Assembly: GCF_001280505.1 (NCBI RefSeq)
Contig: NZ_LBIO01000062.1
Location: 62,001-126,000, forward strand
Origin: Mangrovimonas sp. TPBH4
GTDB taxonomy: Bacteria; Bacteroidota; Bacteroidia; Flavobacteriales; Flavobacteriaceae
DNA: 64,000 bases
Direction of reading: 5' to 3'
Under the pieces are notes generated by a model that worked only from the letters and a program-made list of their open reading frames with translations, was not told where the DNA came from and did no database searches. Shown here piece after piece: positions 51,255-61,146 of the stretch; positions within the stretch are counted from its first letter, which is position 1, and each line of letters starts with the position of its first letter. Made by a program: the position numbers and the translations under genes.

Positions 51255-51977
51255 ATGAGGGATGCCATTGTCATCATACCAACCTATAACGAAATTGAAA
51301 ATATTGAGGCCATCATCAGGGCCGTATTTACTCAGGACAAGGCCTTTGATATTTTGGTGGTTGATGATAACTCCCCTGATTTAACAGGACTTAAGGTAGA
51401 AGAACTTCAGGAGGAGTTTCCAAATTCCTTATTTTTGTTGAAACGTAAAAGCAAAACTGGTTTGGGAAGGGCCTATATAGATGGGTTTAAGTGGTGTCTT
51501 GAAAGACCTTACGAGTACATCTTTGAAATGGATGCCGACTTTTCTCATGACCCTAAAGATTTGGCAAGGCTTTATAATGCCTGTGCCGTTGAAGGCGCCG
51601 ATGTGTCTATTGGTTCGCGCTATATTAAAGGGGTGAATGTGGTCAATTGGCCCATGAGCCGAGTGTTGATGTCTTATTTTGCATCGAAATACGTAAGGTT
51701 GATTACCCGAATGAAACTCCAGGACACCACGGCAGGTTTTGTCTGTTACAAACGGTATGTTTTGGAAGCTATCAATTTGGATGGCATCAAATTTGTTGGG
51801 TATGCCTTTCAAATTGAAATGAAGTTTAAGGCGTATCTTAAAAAATTTAAAATAATAGAAGTACCCGTGATCTTCACGGACCGCTCCAAAGGGAAATCGA
51901 AAATGAGCAGTGGTATTATTTCTGAAGCCATTTTTGGAGTGTTGAATATGAAATTAAAAAGCTTAGTTGGGAAATAG
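51255..51977 (+). CDS. Polyprenol-phosphate mannosyl/glycosyltransferase (GT2, DPM1-like)
   Basis: The protein has 240 residues from the ATG at 51255 (MRDAIVIIPTYNEIENIEAI). It is a GT-A fold family 2 enzyme with IIPTYNE, DILVVDDNSPD (DxD-type metal site), the LGRAYIDGFKWCLE and FEMDADFSHDP (second DxD) motifs and IGSRYIKGVNVVNWPMSR. The set fits polyprenol phosphate mannose/glucose synthases, which load a sugar onto a lipid carrier at the inner membrane. No membrane anchor is present. It is the first gene in an operon; pyrC starts one base after its stop codon. Confidence 0.9.
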   Translation: MRDAIVIIPTYNEIENIEAIIRAVFTQDKAFDILVVDDNSPDLTGLKVEELQEEFPNSLFLLKRKSKTGLGRAYIDGFKWCLERPYEYIFEMDADFSHDPKDLARLYNACAVEGADVSIGSRYIKGVNVVNWPMSRVLMSYFASKYVRLITRMKLQDTTAGFVCYKRYVLEAINLDGIKFVGYAFQIEMKFKAYLKKFKIIEVPVIFTDRSKGKSKMSSGIISEAIFGVLNMKLKSLVGK

Positions 51978-51978
51978 T

Positions 51979-53325
51979 ATGAAAACAAGTACGGTACTTA
52001 TTAAAAATGCCAAAATTGTTAATGAGGGCAAAATTGTTGAAGGGGACATTTTAATTGAAGGAGAGTATATCAAGGAGGTTGCAGATTCCATAAGTGCAAA
52101 ATCTTCCAATGTCAAGGTGATTGATGCCGAGGGGAATTTTGTACTCCCGGGAGCCATAGATGACCAAGTGCATTTTAGAGAGCCAGGATTGACCCACAAG
52201 GCCAATATTGAAACAGAATCCAAAGCGGCCATTGCAGGAGGGATTACGTCTTTTATAGAAATGCCCAACACAGTTCCGCAAACCACGACCATAGAAAAAT
52301 TGGAAGAGAAATTTGCCATAGCTGCCGAAACTTCGCATGCCAATTACTCTTTTATGTTTGGTGGTACCAATGATAACCTGGAGGAAATTTTAAAAGTAGA
52401 TGAAAAGAATGTTGCTGCTTTGAAATTGTTCTTGGGTTCTTCTACAGGGAATATGTTGGTGGACGATCCAAAAACCTTGGAAAAAATCTTCAGCAGTACC
52501 AATTTGTTAATTGCCGTACACTGCGAGGACGAAGAAACCATCAAGGCCAACATGGCCAAGTATACGGAAAAGTATGGAGATGATATTCCAATTAAGTTCC
52601 ACCCTGAAATTAGAAGTGAGGAAGCTTGTTATCTGTCTTCTTCCAAAGCCATTGAATTGGCTAAGAAAACAGGAGCTAGATTACATATTTTCCATTTGTC
52701 TACTGCAAAGGAAACAGAACTGTTTACCAATAAAATCCCACTTAAGGAGAAGAAAATTACGGCTGAGGTTTGCATTCACCATTTGTGGTTCAGTGATGAA
52801 GATTATGATGCCAAGGGAACTTTAATCAAGTGGAATCCTGCCGTAAAATCCGATAAAGATAGAGAGGGGCTTTGGAAAGCCTTGTTGGATGGCCGTATTG
52901 ATGTAATTGCGACCGATCACGCACCTCATACTTTAGAGGAAAAGAAAAATGTGTATACTAAAGCGCCTTCGGGAGGACCGTTGGTACAGCATGCCTTGGT
53001 TGCCATGATTGAGGCCTATCACAAAGGAAAAATTTCACTGGAGAAAATCGTGGAGAAAATGGCTCACAACCCGGCCATTTTGTTCCAAATTGAAAAGCGC
53101 GGTTACATCCGTGAAGGCTATTTTGCCGATTTGGTAATTGTAGATGTCAACAGTCCGTGGTCTGTGAAAAAGGAGAATATTCTTTATAAATGTGGTTGGT
53201 CTCCATTTGAAGGAACCACCTTTAAATCTCGCATTACCCATACGTTTGTAAACGGTAGTTTGGTATATAACAACTTTAAGTTTACCAATGGTAAAGCTGC
53301 CAAGCGATTAACTTTTGATAGATGA
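51979..53325 (+). CDS. pyrC: Dihydroorotase
   Basis: The zinc enzyme cyclises N-carbamoyl-aspartate to dihydroorotate in pyrimidine synthesis. From the ATG at 51979 the protein has 448 residues; a TTG at 51967 lies inside the GT2 gene. The metal-site motif DDQVHFREPGLTHKANIETESK is near residue 55 (type I HxH variant QVHFR), the GGITSFIEMPNTVPQT motif follows, and the C-terminal DVIATDHAPHTLEEK near residue 310 carries the conserved Asp/His. This type I form (over 400 residues) differs from the E. coli type. It begins one base after the GT2 stop codon and overlaps the next gene by 4. Confidence 0.96.
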   Translation: MKTSTVLIKNAKIVNEGKIVEGDILIEGEYIKEVADSISAKSSNVKVIDAEGNFVLPGAIDDQVHFREPGLTHKANIETESKAAIAGGITSFIEMPNTVPQTTTIEKLEEKFAIAAETSHANYSFMFGGTNDNLEEILKVDEKNVAALKLFLGSSTGNMLVDDPKTLEKIFSSTNLLIAVHCEDEETIKANMAKYTEKYGDDIPIKFHPEIRSEEACYLSSSKAIELAKKTGARLHIFHLSTAKETELFTNKIPLKEKKITAEVCIHHLWFSDEDYDAKGTLIKWNPAVKSDKDREGLWKALLDGRIDVIATDHAPHTLEEKKNVYTKAPSGGPLVQHALVAMIEAYHKGKISLEKIVEKMAHNPAILFQIEKRGYIREGYFADLVIVDVNSPWSVKKENILYKCGWSPFEGTTFKSRITHTFVNGSLVYNNFKFTNGKAAKRLTFDR

Positions 53326-53819
53326 AACAACTACTGATTTTTTCTGTGCTACTTGCCAGCTTTTGGGGATGTCATGATGTAAAAAGGCCTGAAAAGCCAG
53401 ACAATCTGATAGCCAAAGAAAAAATGTCGGACATTTTATATGACGTTTTTTTGATGAATGCGGCCAAGTCCATGAAAAAACAGACTTTGGAGGACAAAGG
53501 AATTCATCCAGAGGAGTATGTGTTTAAAAAACATGGAATTGATAGTTTGCAGTTTGCGCAGAGTAGTGATTATTATGCCTACGATACCGAAGCTTATGAT
53601 GCCATTGTAAAAGATGTCGAGGGACGTATCGATGTTCAAAAGAAGTATTTTGATTCGATCCGTGAAGTTGAGGAAAGTGAAAAAACACGCAAGCAGGATT
53701 CTATTAAGAAGGTAAAGGATTCCGTTAGAGCACCGAGAATACCCAAGAAGGGAATTACTACAGGAGATTCACTGAGAAAAGATGTTTTAAAAAAACTGAA
53801 AAAGCCTTTAGGACAGTGA
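53322..53819 (+). CDS. DUF4296 family lipoprotein
   Basis: A 165-residue protein with a lipoprotein signal (MKQLLIFSVLLASFWGC, Cys17) and the DUF4296 domain (KMSDILYDVFLMNAAKSMKK ... FKKHGIDSLQFAQSSDYYAYD), ending in a lysine-rich coiled tail. DUF4296 proteins are common small lipoproteins of Bacteroidota, of unknown role. It overlaps pyrC by 4 bases (ATGA) and its 3' end overlaps the convergent epimerase gene by 12 bases. Confidence 0.9.
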   Translation: MKQLLIFSVLLASFWGCHDVKRPEKPDNLIAKEKMSDILYDVFLMNAAKSMKKQTLEDKGIHPEEYVFKKHGIDSLQFAQSSDYYAYDTEAYDAIVKDVEGRIDVQKKYFDSIREVEESEKTRKQDSIKKVKDSVRAPRIPKKGITTGDSLRKDVLKKLKKPLGQ

Positions 53820-54839
53820 TGTTTTTTTAAGATCTTCTAAATAATGTTGGCATACCCCATCTATGGTTGCATCAATATTTTTGAAAGTATAGTTCAAGGT
53901 GTTTATAGCTTTTGAACTGCTGTAAAAGGATTTGTTTCTTACGGTTTTAGACATCTGTTTGGATAATTGCCGGTTGGATCCAGTGAGTTTATGTCTTAGC
54001 CAATCTAATCGCCAGCCCATTTCCAAAAACAATTGTGGAAGCTCCTTTTTGGCAGGACTTACGTCTAGGGCTGTTGCTATTTTATATTGAAAATCCTTAA
54101 AGGGAATATTTTCAGAAACCAAAATAAAATTCTCATTGGTAATATTGCTATGCATCAATAGATGCATAATTTGTACAACATCCTCTACATCCACATAGCC
54201 ACCCGTGCCAGTGGTGTAATAAGGAATCCCTTTGTGAATTCTTCTTATAAGGCCACTACTACCGTTTCCGTTCCAGAACCCCGGGCCCAAAATCACGCCG
54301 GGATTTACCATCACGATATCCAAGCCTTCTTGAGATCCGCGCCAAACTTCCATTTCAGCGCCATATTTAGTGATGCCATACACACTGTTGTCATCTTCTG
54401 GGTTCCAGGGTGTGGTTTCGTCTATTAGCATTTCTGGTTTTGGAGGTTTGCCAACGGTAGCTATGGAACTGACATAACATAATTTGGAAATTCCGTAGAT
54501 AAGACTCAGGTTCACCACATTGGAGGTGCCTTCAATATTTATTTTTCGAAGTTTGTAATAGTCGTTTGGAGCAAAGGATACCAAGGCAGCACAATGGTAA
54601 ACATGGGTAATTCCAGTAAATGCTTCCTCTAAAGAGGGAACGTCTGTAATGTCGGCTTTAACCCATTCAATGGCATCCAAGAGGGTTTCGGGATCCTGTG
54701 TGTAATATGAAAATACTTTTTTTACGGTTGCAAGGCTTTCGGGAGTCCTGAAAATAGCCCTAACCTTTTCATTGTTATTGATAAGTTTGTAGAGTAAATG
54801 CGACCCCACCAAACCAGTACCTCCTGTGACTAAAACCAT
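53808..54839 (-). CDS. NAD-dependent epimerase/dehydratase (extended SDR)
   Basis: A 343-residue extended short-chain dehydrogenase with NAD-binding VTGGTGLVGSHLL at residues 4-16, and the catalytic YGITKYGAE (YxxxK) near residue 155, ahead of which is CYVSSIATVGKP (Ser). The C-terminal part (from about 260) is a variable helical cap. The NAD-loop and YxxxK are intact, so it should be active on an NDP-sugar or a ketone; the substrate is not readable. The 3' end overlaps the DUF4296 gene by 12 bases. Confidence 0.92.
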   Translation of the reverse strand: MVLVTGGTGLVGSHLLYKLINNNEKVRAIFRTPESLATVKKVFSYYTQDPETLLDAIEWVKADITDVPSLEEAFTGITHVYHCAALVSFAPNDYYKLRKINIEGTSNVVNLSLIYGISKLCYVSSIATVGKPPKPEMLIDETTPWNPEDDNSVYGITKYGAEMEVWRGSQEGLDIVMVNPGVILGPGFWNGNGSSGLIRRIHKGIPYYTTGTGGYVDVEDVVQIMHLLMHSNITNENFILVSENIPFKDFQYKIATALDVSPAKKELPQLFLEMGWRLDWLRHKLTGSNRQLSKQMSKTVRNKSFYSSSKAINTLNYTFKNIDATIDGVCQHYLEDLKKTSLS

Positions 54840-54892
54840 GCAACTAAAGTAAAGAATTATTCATAAAGCATTAGGATTTCTACATTGATTTT

Positions 54893-54900
54893 TATCTTTG
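54893..54900 (+). promoter_or_regulatory. -7 element for tyrS
   Basis: TATCTTTG matches TAnnTTTG, 29 bases before the ATG at 54930. Confidence 0.55.
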
Positions 54901-54929
54901 CGAAAAATAAGTGATCAATAGAAAATATT

Positions 54930-56243
54930 ATGGCAAATAAGCTTGTTGAAGAATTGAGATGGAGAGGAATGGTGCATGATATGATGCCCGGAACCGAAGA
55001 ACAGTTGAATAAGGAAATGACCACCGCCTACATTGGGTTTGATCCCACATCAGATTCTTTGCATATTGGAAGTTTGGTGCCTATTATTTTATTGGTGCAT
55101 TTGGAAAAAGCAGGCCACAAACCAATTGCTTTGGTTGGTGGTGCGACAGGAATGATTGGGGATCCTTCAGGGAAAAGCGATGAGCGAAACCTTTTGGATG
55201 AAGCGACTTTAAACCATAATGTGGCTGGTATAAAAGGCGTGCTGTCTCGCTTTTTGGATTTCAATTCTTCGGAAGCAAATGCTCCTGTATTGGTGAACAA
55301 TTACGATTGGATGAAGACCTTTTCATTCATCGATTTTGCTCGTGAGGTAGGAAAGCGTATTACCGTTAACTACATGATGGCAAAGGACTCTGTTAAAAAA
55401 CGTTTGTCTGGAGAGGAAGGAAGCGTTGGTATGTCCTTTACAGAGTTTACCTATCAATTGATTCAAGGATACGATTTTTACCATTTGTACAAGCACCACA
55501 ACTGTGTCTTGCAAATGGGAGGAAGTGACCAGTGGGGTAATATCACCACGGGAACGGAGCTCATCCGTCGTATGAATGTGGGGGAGGAAGCCAAGGCTTT
55601 TGCCATGACTTGTCCATTGATTACAAAGGCAGACGGTTCTAAATTCGGGAAGTCTGAAGGCGGAAATGTGTGGTTGGATGCCGATAAAACCTCGGTGTAT
55701 AAATTCTACCAATTCTGGTTGAACACAACTGATGAGGATGCCGAAAAGTATATTAAGATTTTCACCTTTTTAGATAAGGACACTATTGATGCGCTAATTG
55801 CAGAGCACAAGGAAATGCTGCATGCAAGAATTCTTCAAAAACGATTGGCAGAGGAGGTGACTACTTTTGTTCATTCTAAGGAAGAATTGGAAAAGGCAGT
55901 AAAAGCTTCCAATATTTTGTTCAGCAAAACGTTCAAGGCGGACATCCAAACTTTGGATGAAAGCACCTTTTTAGATGTGTTTGAAGGGGTTCCGCAAGCA
56001 GAAATTTCTAAAGCAGAATTTATAGAAAGTGGATTGGATATGATTGCTGCACTCTCTGCCAAAACTGGATTTTTAGGGTCTAATAGTGAAGCTAGAAGAG
56101 CACTCAAGGAAAACGCCGTGGCTGTGAACAAAGAAAAGGTGAAAGAAGATTATGTATTAAGTGAGGGCGATTTGATCCACGGACAGTACATCATTTTGAA
56201 TAAAGGAAAGAAAAACACTTACATCATTAAGTTAGTAGCATAA
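54930..56243 (+). CDS. tyrS: Tyrosine--tRNA ligase
   Basis: Class I synthetase of 437 residues. The HIGH-type motif is [21 protein letters not shown] (near residue 45) and the KMSKS-type motif KFGKSEGG (near 235). TyrS-specific features are [51 protein letters not shown] and [23 protein letters not shown]-terminal S4 domain ([19 protein letters not shown]) is present. It has its own promoter box and terminator. Confidence 0.98.
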   Translation: MANKLVEELRWRGMVHDMMPGTEEQLNKEMTTAYIGFDPTSDSLHIGSLVPIILLVHLEKAGHKPIALVGGATGMIGDPSGKSDERNLLDEATLNHNVAGIKGVLSRFLDFNSSEANAPVLVNNYDWMKTFSFIDFAREVGKRITVNYMMAKDSVKKRLSGEEGSVGMSFTEFTYQLIQGYDFYHLYKHHNCVLQMGGSDQWGNITTGTELIRRMNVGEEAKAFAMTCPLITKADGSKFGKSEGGNVWLDADKTSVYKFYQFWLNTTDEDAEKYIKIFTFLDKDTIDALIAEHKEMLHARILQKRLAEEVTTFVHSKEELEKAVKASNILFSKTFKADIQTLDESTFLDVFEGVPQAEISKAEFIESGLDMIAALSAKTGFLGSNSEARRALKENAVAVNKEKVKEDYVLSEGDLIHGQYIILNKGKKNTYIIKLVA

Positions 56244-56244
56244 A

Positions 56245-56273
56245 AAAACGCCCGGAAGCAAACCGGGCGTTTC
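56245..56273 (+). terminator. Intrinsic terminator of tyrS
   Basis: AACGCCCGG/CCGGGCGTT pairs with a 7-base loop and a short T3 tail. Confidence 0.85.
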
Positions 56274-56347
56274 AATTAACCAACCAACTAAAAAAATAAA
56301 TTTGCTTTTTTCTTAGCAAACCATTGGTCGGGAAAAATTTAAAAACC

Positions 56348-57328
56348 TTACAGGGCCATTAAATTACAGCCTCTAATATCTGAGTGATCAAATCGGCCAA
56401 TGACTTCAAATGTGTTATTTGGGTAAACGCGGCCAAGATCTTGAGTGGCAATAAAGGCACATGAGTTTAGGTTGGCAAGGTCTATGACGTTGATGCCTCC
56501 CGTTTTATGATGGTCTACTAAAGTTAAGGGGTCCTCAGGATCCCGAGTGAGGATTTGCATCCATGGAGGGCATTCAAAAATACCTTGGCCTTTCGAGTAG
56601 CCTTGGCTCAATAATTCAGTCATGCCATATTCGCTGTGGATATGTTCAACCCCAAATCCTTTTTTCAGAATTTGATGGAGTTCTTCTCTAATCAATTCTT
56701 TTCTGCGGCCTTTCATGCCACCAGTTTCCATTACAATGGTGTGTTTTAAATCAAACTGAAAGGATCCCACCAAATCCAAAAGGGCAAAGGAAACACCTAT
56801 AAGCAAGGTCTTTTTTTGTTGGGCTTCCAATGCTAGGAGCTTCTCCTTTAAATCGGAAATATTGTGCAGGTAAAAACCACTTTCAGGTTGTTTGGATTGA
56901 TTAATCATATCGTTCACCATATAAATGAGTGATGAACCATCACGTTCCAAGTAGGAAGGTAATAGTGCTAGAACCACATAATCCTCAACTGGGCCATAAA
57001 AATGTTCGAACCCTTTTCTAAAACTGTGTTCATATAGAGAAAGATCGGTAACATGATGTTTGCTGGTAACAGATCCCGTTGTGCCCGAACTGCTAAAGGT
57101 TTTTTGAATTTCTTCCGTACTACTGATCACCTCATGCGACTTGAAAAATTGAATGGGTAGAAAAGGAATATCCCGATAGTTAGAAATATCGCTGGGATGG
57201 ATGTAGAGTAAATCGCAGAACGATCGGTATACAGAGTTGTACTTAAATTGAAACTTAAAAACGTCCAGGGCTACTTTTTGGAAATCCTCCTGAGTTTGTA
57301 TCCCGAAAATGTCTTGGGCTGATATCAT
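56348..57328 (-). CDS. LuxE/PaaK-like acyl-protein or acyl-CoA synthetase family protein
   Basis: The Met at 57328 (MISAQDIFGIQ) gives 326 residues; the longer frame from 57370 begins inside the terminator of the upstream gene and is rejected. It matches the LuxE acyl-protein synthetase/PaaK AMP-binding type: a P-loop-like SSSGTTGSVTSKH (near residue 80), YHFYG... core, IVMETGGMKGRRKELIREEL and the GVEHIHSEYGMTELLSQGYS motif (near 230). Family enzymes activate carboxylates as adenylates. In Flavobacteriia it is a single gene, and the substrate is unknown. Confidence 0.82.
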   Translation of the reverse strand: MISAQDIFGIQTQEDFQKVALDVFKFQFKYNSVYRSFCDLLYIHPSDISNYRDIPFLPIQFFKSHEVISSTEEIQKTFSSSGTTGSVTSKHHVTDLSLYEHSFRKGFEHFYGPVEDYVVLALLPSYLERDGSSLIYMVNDMINQSKQPESGFYLHNISDLKEKLLALEAQQKKTLLIGVSFALLDLVGSFQFDLKHTIVMETGGMKGRRKELIREELHQILKKGFGVEHIHSEYGMTELLSQGYSKGQGIFECPPWMQILTRDPEDPLTLVDHHKTGGINVIDLANLNSCAFIATQDLGRVYPNNTFEVIGRFDHSDIRGCNLMAL

Positions 57329-57350
57329 GATGACAAAAGTAGGTAAAAAT

Positions 57351-57378
57351 AAAAAGCGTTGCCATGGCAACGCTTTTT
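57351..57378 (-). terminator. Palindromic terminator of the T9SS-cargo gene
   Basis: A perfect 28-base palindrome, AAAAAGCGTTGCCA joined to TGGCAACGCTTTTT, lies between the two minus-strand genes. It marks the end of the upstream gene. Confidence 0.85.
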
Positions 57379-57399
57379 AAAGATTCAGACAAGGTCTGC

Positions 57400-59127
57400 C
57401 TAATTTATGATTAATTTCTTGGTAACTGAAGCATTGTTTTGTTCCAATTGTAAAAGGTATAACCCAGGGGCAAGAGTACTTACATTTAATTGGCCATTTA
57501 AGACATCGGTGTTCAAAACATTTTTACCCAATACATCATAAACTGTTACTGAAATATCACCTTGGTTAGCTGTGGAAATCGTAACAATACCGGAGTTTGT
57601 TGGGTTAGGGTGGAGTGAAAACTCAATGCTTTCAAATTGACCTATGGAAAGCGTCATATCCATCAAACTTCTTGAAGTAATTTGTGGTGAACCATTATAT
57701 TCATTCACAAGAGCCACAACAGGAACCGCTCCAGTGGGGATGGTGGTTCCAATATAATCGGCTTCACTAAAATTGGTTCTGAAATTGATTGTGGAGCCAT
57801 CGCTTAAGTCGTAGTTGCTGGCAGATGCAAAGGTTGATCCTGCATCTGTAAAGGTTGCGTCTACAATCTCTATCAGTTCGGATTCGTAATCTTCCCAATC
57901 TGTTAATAGTGTAGCAATGCTTACTACTTCTGGAGTTACGGCGGTTCCTGTAGAAACGGAGGCATCCTCCATTGGTACAAATTGCAACACGCCGTTATAT
58001 TCTGTAGTCTGTCCAATAAGACCGTCAATACCATCATTTTCTACAAAGCTTGTGGTAATGATGCCTGAATTATCGTCTATTAAAATACCTGCACTGGCAT
58101 CTTGAATGTACTTTTGGTTTCTAAATGTTCTGGTGTAGGTAACGGTTGGTGTACTCAATAGTTCGTAATAGTGCCCTTCTCCATTTGTGGTAACATCGGC
58201 TCTCAAAGCAGCTAGATTTTCTACCTGTATAATTTCTTCAACCTCAAATTCTACCGAGGCACTTACTTCTGGGGTGATTGGGTTGTGGTTGTTGTCTGCA
58301 AGATACATTTCAACTAGATATTCACCTCCGTCGGTCACCGTAATTTCGATGTCGTCTGTATCGTATTTCATAGGTTGCGTAACGGCGCCCTCACCACTAA
58401 CAATACTCCAATGGATGTGTCCATCTATTCCTTCTCCGGGATTTCCAACTACAAAATTTTGAACACTTATAGAGAGGGTTACAGAACTGGTTCCTGGAAT
58501 AAATTCTTCTCCATTGGAAGGGGAAAGAATGGTTAGACTTGGCTCTGTAGAGCCTTCGGTGCTGTAGGTGCCCATTGGAAACTCAGAACCACAGGTGTCA
58601 TTACTAGTGCAGCCATCAATGGCATCGGGGCCACTGTAGCTCCAATTAGCCAGTACAAAAGTGCTGCCATCAGGTCCGGTTCCGTCAACACGGTAGGCCC
58701 ATCCATCCAAATATTCCCAAGCTTCTCCGGTTCCGTCAACATTGATGTCTCCAAAAGTGTCTATAACAGAACTGTTAAAGAACAATTCCAATGCATCGTC
58801 ACCATTTACATTGGCAGCATCGGAAACAAAATCGGGTGTAATCCCGAAATAATCCATTACAGAAGTGTCATCAGAAGCGATGTAAAGATACTCCCCAGCC
58901 GTAGCGGATCCAGATAGTGTGATTTCTGCATCGTCCGTACCGTCGCCATTGTTGGCGGAACCAAATCCGTAAAGCGATAAATCGGCAACGTCATTGATAA
59001 CATAAAGCTCGACAACCTTGGGAAGACCTCCCGAAAGTGGGCCGTCAAAAACACCGGATATTACCATATCCTGGCCAAAAGATAACATTGTGGTAAGCGT
59101 AAATACCAAAAAGTAAATTTTTTTCAT
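57400..59127 (-). CDS. Secreted multidomain protein with T9SS type A sorting domain
   Basis: A 575-residue secreted protein. A signal peptide (MKKIYFLVFTLTTMLSFG) is followed by a lamin-tail-like domain (MVISGVFDGPLSGGLPKVVELYVI, about 20-185). Next come an Ig-like domain (LTILSPSNGEEFIPGTSSVTLSI, about 198-290) and a DUF5689-like beta domain (about 300-490). The C-terminal 75 residues are a type A sorting domain: FSLHPNPTNSGIVTIST, VYDVLGKNVLNTDVLNGQ and LAPGLYLLQLEQNNASVTKKLIIN. It should be exported by T9SS and anchored or released at the surface. No nuclease motif was recognised. Confidence 0.92.
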   Translation of the reverse strand: MKKIYFLVFTLTTMLSFGQDMVISGVFDGPLSGGLPKVVELYVINDVADLSLYGFGSANNGDGTDDAEITLSGSATAGEYLYIASDDTSVMDYFGITPDFVSDAANVNGDDALELFFNSSVIDTFGDINVDGTGEAWEYLDGWAYRVDGTGPDGSTFVLANWSYSGPDAIDGCTSNDTCGSEFPMGTYSTEGSTEPSLTILSPSNGEEFIPGTSSVTLSISVQNFVVGNPGEGIDGHIHWSIVSGEGAVTQPMKYDTDDIEITVTDGGEYLVEMYLADNNHNPITPEVSASVEFEVEEIIQVENLAALRADVTTNGEGHYYELLSTPTVTYTRTFRNQKYIQDASAGILIDDNSGIITTSFVENDGIDGLIGQTTEYNGVLQFVPMEDASVSTGTAVTPEVVSIATLLTDWEDYESELIEIVDATFTDAGSTFASASNYDLSDGSTINFRTNFSEADYIGTTIPTGAVPVVALVNEYNGSPQITSRSLMDMTLSIGQFESIEFSLHPNPTNSGIVTISTANQGDISVTVYDVLGKNVLNTDVLNGQLNVSTLAPGLYLLQLEQNNASVTKKLIIN

Positions 59128-59379
59128 AAATTTCAGTGTTTAAATTAGTAATGCTGTTCCTACAAATATAAACAGAAATCCAACCGAATTAATGAGATTG
59201 AAAATATAAATGCTTATTTTACAATAAATTAACGTTGAATTTAAATAAAGGAAATAAAACTGTAGGTTATGATTTTTTGGAAAAAAATGGGTAATTTGTA
59301 GGACATTACATAAGGGTAAGTGAAAAGTTATCTTAATGTTATCATTATGTAAGGAAGTATAAATTTTTGTTATTAGTTT

Positions 59380-59387
59380 TATCTTTG
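59380..59387 (+). promoter_or_regulatory. -7 element for the two-component operon
   Basis: TATCTTTG matches TAnnTTTG, 26 bases before the response regulator ATG at 59414. Confidence 0.55.
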
Positions 59388-59413
59388 ACCCTGAAAAGAT
59401 TACAACAAAACCG

Positions 59414-60097
59414 ATGAAAAAAAAGGACATAAAAATTCTTCTGGTTGATGATGAACCAGACATTTTGGAAATTGTAGGATACAACCTTTCCTCAGAGGGC
59501 TATCAGGTAATTACCGCAGAAAATGGTCTTGAAGCCGTTAAAAAGGCCAAGGTAGAAAAACCTCAATTGATAATACTGGATGTGATGATGCCAGAAATGG
59601 ACGGTATTGAAGCTTGCGAGCAAATGAGGAAGATTCCAGAATTGGGAGAATCCATCATCACGTTTTTTACAGCCAGGGGAGAAGATTATTCCCAAGTGGC
59701 AGGCTTTGAGGCCGGAGCCGATGATTATATTACCAAGCCTATCAAGCCAAAAGTGCTAATTAGTAAAGTGAAGGCTTTGCTAAGACGTCTTAAGGAAGAA
59801 AATGCCACTGAAAATGTGATGAAAGTTGGTAATTTGACCATCAATAGAGAAGAGTATAAAATTTCAGTGAAAGGGGAGGAAATTGTCCTGCCTAGAAAAG
59901 AGTTTGAATTATTGTCATTATTGGCTACCAAACCAGGGAAGGTGTTTAAAAGAGAGGAAATACTGGACAAGGTTTGGGGCAATGAAGTAGTGGTTGGTGG
60001 ACGAACGATCGATGTTCATATTAGAAAACTAAGAGAAAAAATAGGAGATGATAGCTTTAAAACCGTAAAAGGGGTAGGCTATAAGTTTGTAGATTAA
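59414..60097 (+). CDS. OmpR/PhoB-type response regulator
   Basis: A 227-residue regulator with receiver domain (residues about 7-122; acidic pocket DDE at 12-14, phospho-acceptor Asp56 in LIILDVMMPEMDG, Lys in DYITKP) and a C-terminal winged helix (KEFELLSLLATKPGKVFKREEILDKVWG to RKLREKIGDDSFKTVKGVGYKF). The conserved Thr position reads FFTARGED, where LTA is usual. The stop overlaps the histidine kinase start by one base (TTAATG), so they form a classical pair. Confidence 0.95.
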   Translation: MKKKDIKILLVDDEPDILEIVGYNLSSEGYQVITAENGLEAVKKAKVEKPQLIILDVMMPEMDGIEACEQMRKIPELGESIITFFTARGEDYSQVAGFEAGADDYITKPIKPKVLISKVKALLRRLKEENATENVMKVGNLTINREEYKISVKGEEIVLPRKEFELLSLLATKPGKVFKREEILDKVWGNEVVVGGRTIDVHIRKLREKIGDDSFKTVKGVGYKFVD

Positions 60098-61146
60098 TGC
60101 AGAAGAAAAAAATAAAGAAATCGTATAAGTTCGCTATTAGGACTTCTACTTACATTACACTTTTTTTAACGCTCTTTATGAGTGTTTTTTTATATACCTC
60201 CAATCTAGAATATTGGTGGATATTAATTTTGGGTTTTGCGGTGGTGTGCTACCTGTTTTCCTTTGCCGTAATACAATACCGAGTAGAGCGTTTTATTTAC
60301 CGAAGGGTTAAAAAAATCTACGACGACCTTACCTTGTTGGAGTCTACCACATTGAGAAAGCAGCCCATCACTACAGATATGGCTACCCTTACGCATGAAA
60401 TCGATAAGTATGCCAAGGACAAAAAACTTGAAATTGAAAGTTTAAAGGTAAGGGAGGAGTACCGCAAGGAGTTTTTGGGTAACGTAGCTCATGAACTTAA
60501 AACCCCTTTGTTTACGGTTCAAGGCTATTTGGAAACTTTAATTGATGGGGCTCAAAATGACAAAAAAATTCGGGAGAAGTATCTGGAGAGAGCAAATAAG
60601 GGAGTAGAGCGCCTTATATACATTGTGAGCGATTTGGATATGATTACCAAATTGGAAGCTGGTGATTTAAGGTTGAATGTCGAAGTTTTTGATATTGTTG
60701 AGTTGGTGGAGAATGTATTTGATATGTTGGAGATGAAGGCGGCAAAGAAAAAGATCTCCTTAATATTTGATGTCGATTATGTGGCTCCAGTAATGGTAAG
60801 AGCAGATAAAGAACGTATTCAGCAGGTGCTTACAAACCTTATTGTGAATTCTATAAAATATGGTCATGACAAAGGTACTACCGAGGTAAGTATTGAAAAC
60901 TTGATCAAGAATAAAGTAATTGTTCGGGTAACGGATAATGGCGAGGGGATTGGAAAGGAGAATATACCTAGATTATTTGAGCGCTTTTTCCGTGTTGACA
61001 AAAGTGGATCGCGAAAAGAAGGAGGTTCTGGACTGGGGCTTTCTATTGTGAAGCATATTATAGAAGCTCATGAAGAAAAGATATATGTGGAAAGTGAAAT
61101 AGGAGTGGGTAGTGAATTTTCATTCACCCTTGAAAAGGCTGAATAG
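60097..61146 (+). CDS. PhoR-type sensor histidine kinase
   Basis: A 349-residue kinase with two membrane segments (about 15-33 and 39-60), almost no periplasmic loop and a HAMP-like linker (about 62-115). Next come the HisKA domain with the phospho-acceptor His132 in GNVAHELKTPLFTVQGYLETL, and HATPase_c: N-box NLIVNSIKYG, G1 VTDNGEGIG, and GGSGLGLSIVKHI. All catalytic boxes are intact. It lacks an extracellular sensor, so it may respond to membrane state or partners. It overlaps the convergent glycosyltransferase by 27 bases. Confidence 0.95.
   Translation: MQKKKIKKSYKFAIRTSTYITLFLTLFMSVFLYTSNLEYWWILILGFAVVCYLFSFAVIQYRVERFIYRRVKKIYDDLTLLESTTLRKQPITTDMATLTHEIDKYAKDKKLEIESLKVREEYRKEFLGNVAHELKTPLFTVQGYLETLIDGAQNDKKIREKYLERANKGVERLIYIVSDLDMITKLEAGDLRLNVEVFDIVELVENVFDMLEMKAAKKKISLIFDVDYVAPVMVRADKERIQQVLTNLIVNSIKYGHDKGTTEVSIENLIKNKVIVRVTDNGEGIGKENIPRLFERFFRVDKSGSRKEGGSGLGLSIVKHIIEAHEEKIYVESEIGVGSEFSFTLEKAE

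Noticed and set aside
57400-59127. Extracellular nuclease identity for the T9SS protein, suggested by its lamin-tail-like domain
   Set aside because: No endonuclease/exonuclease/phosphatase motifs are visible, so only the domains seen are named.
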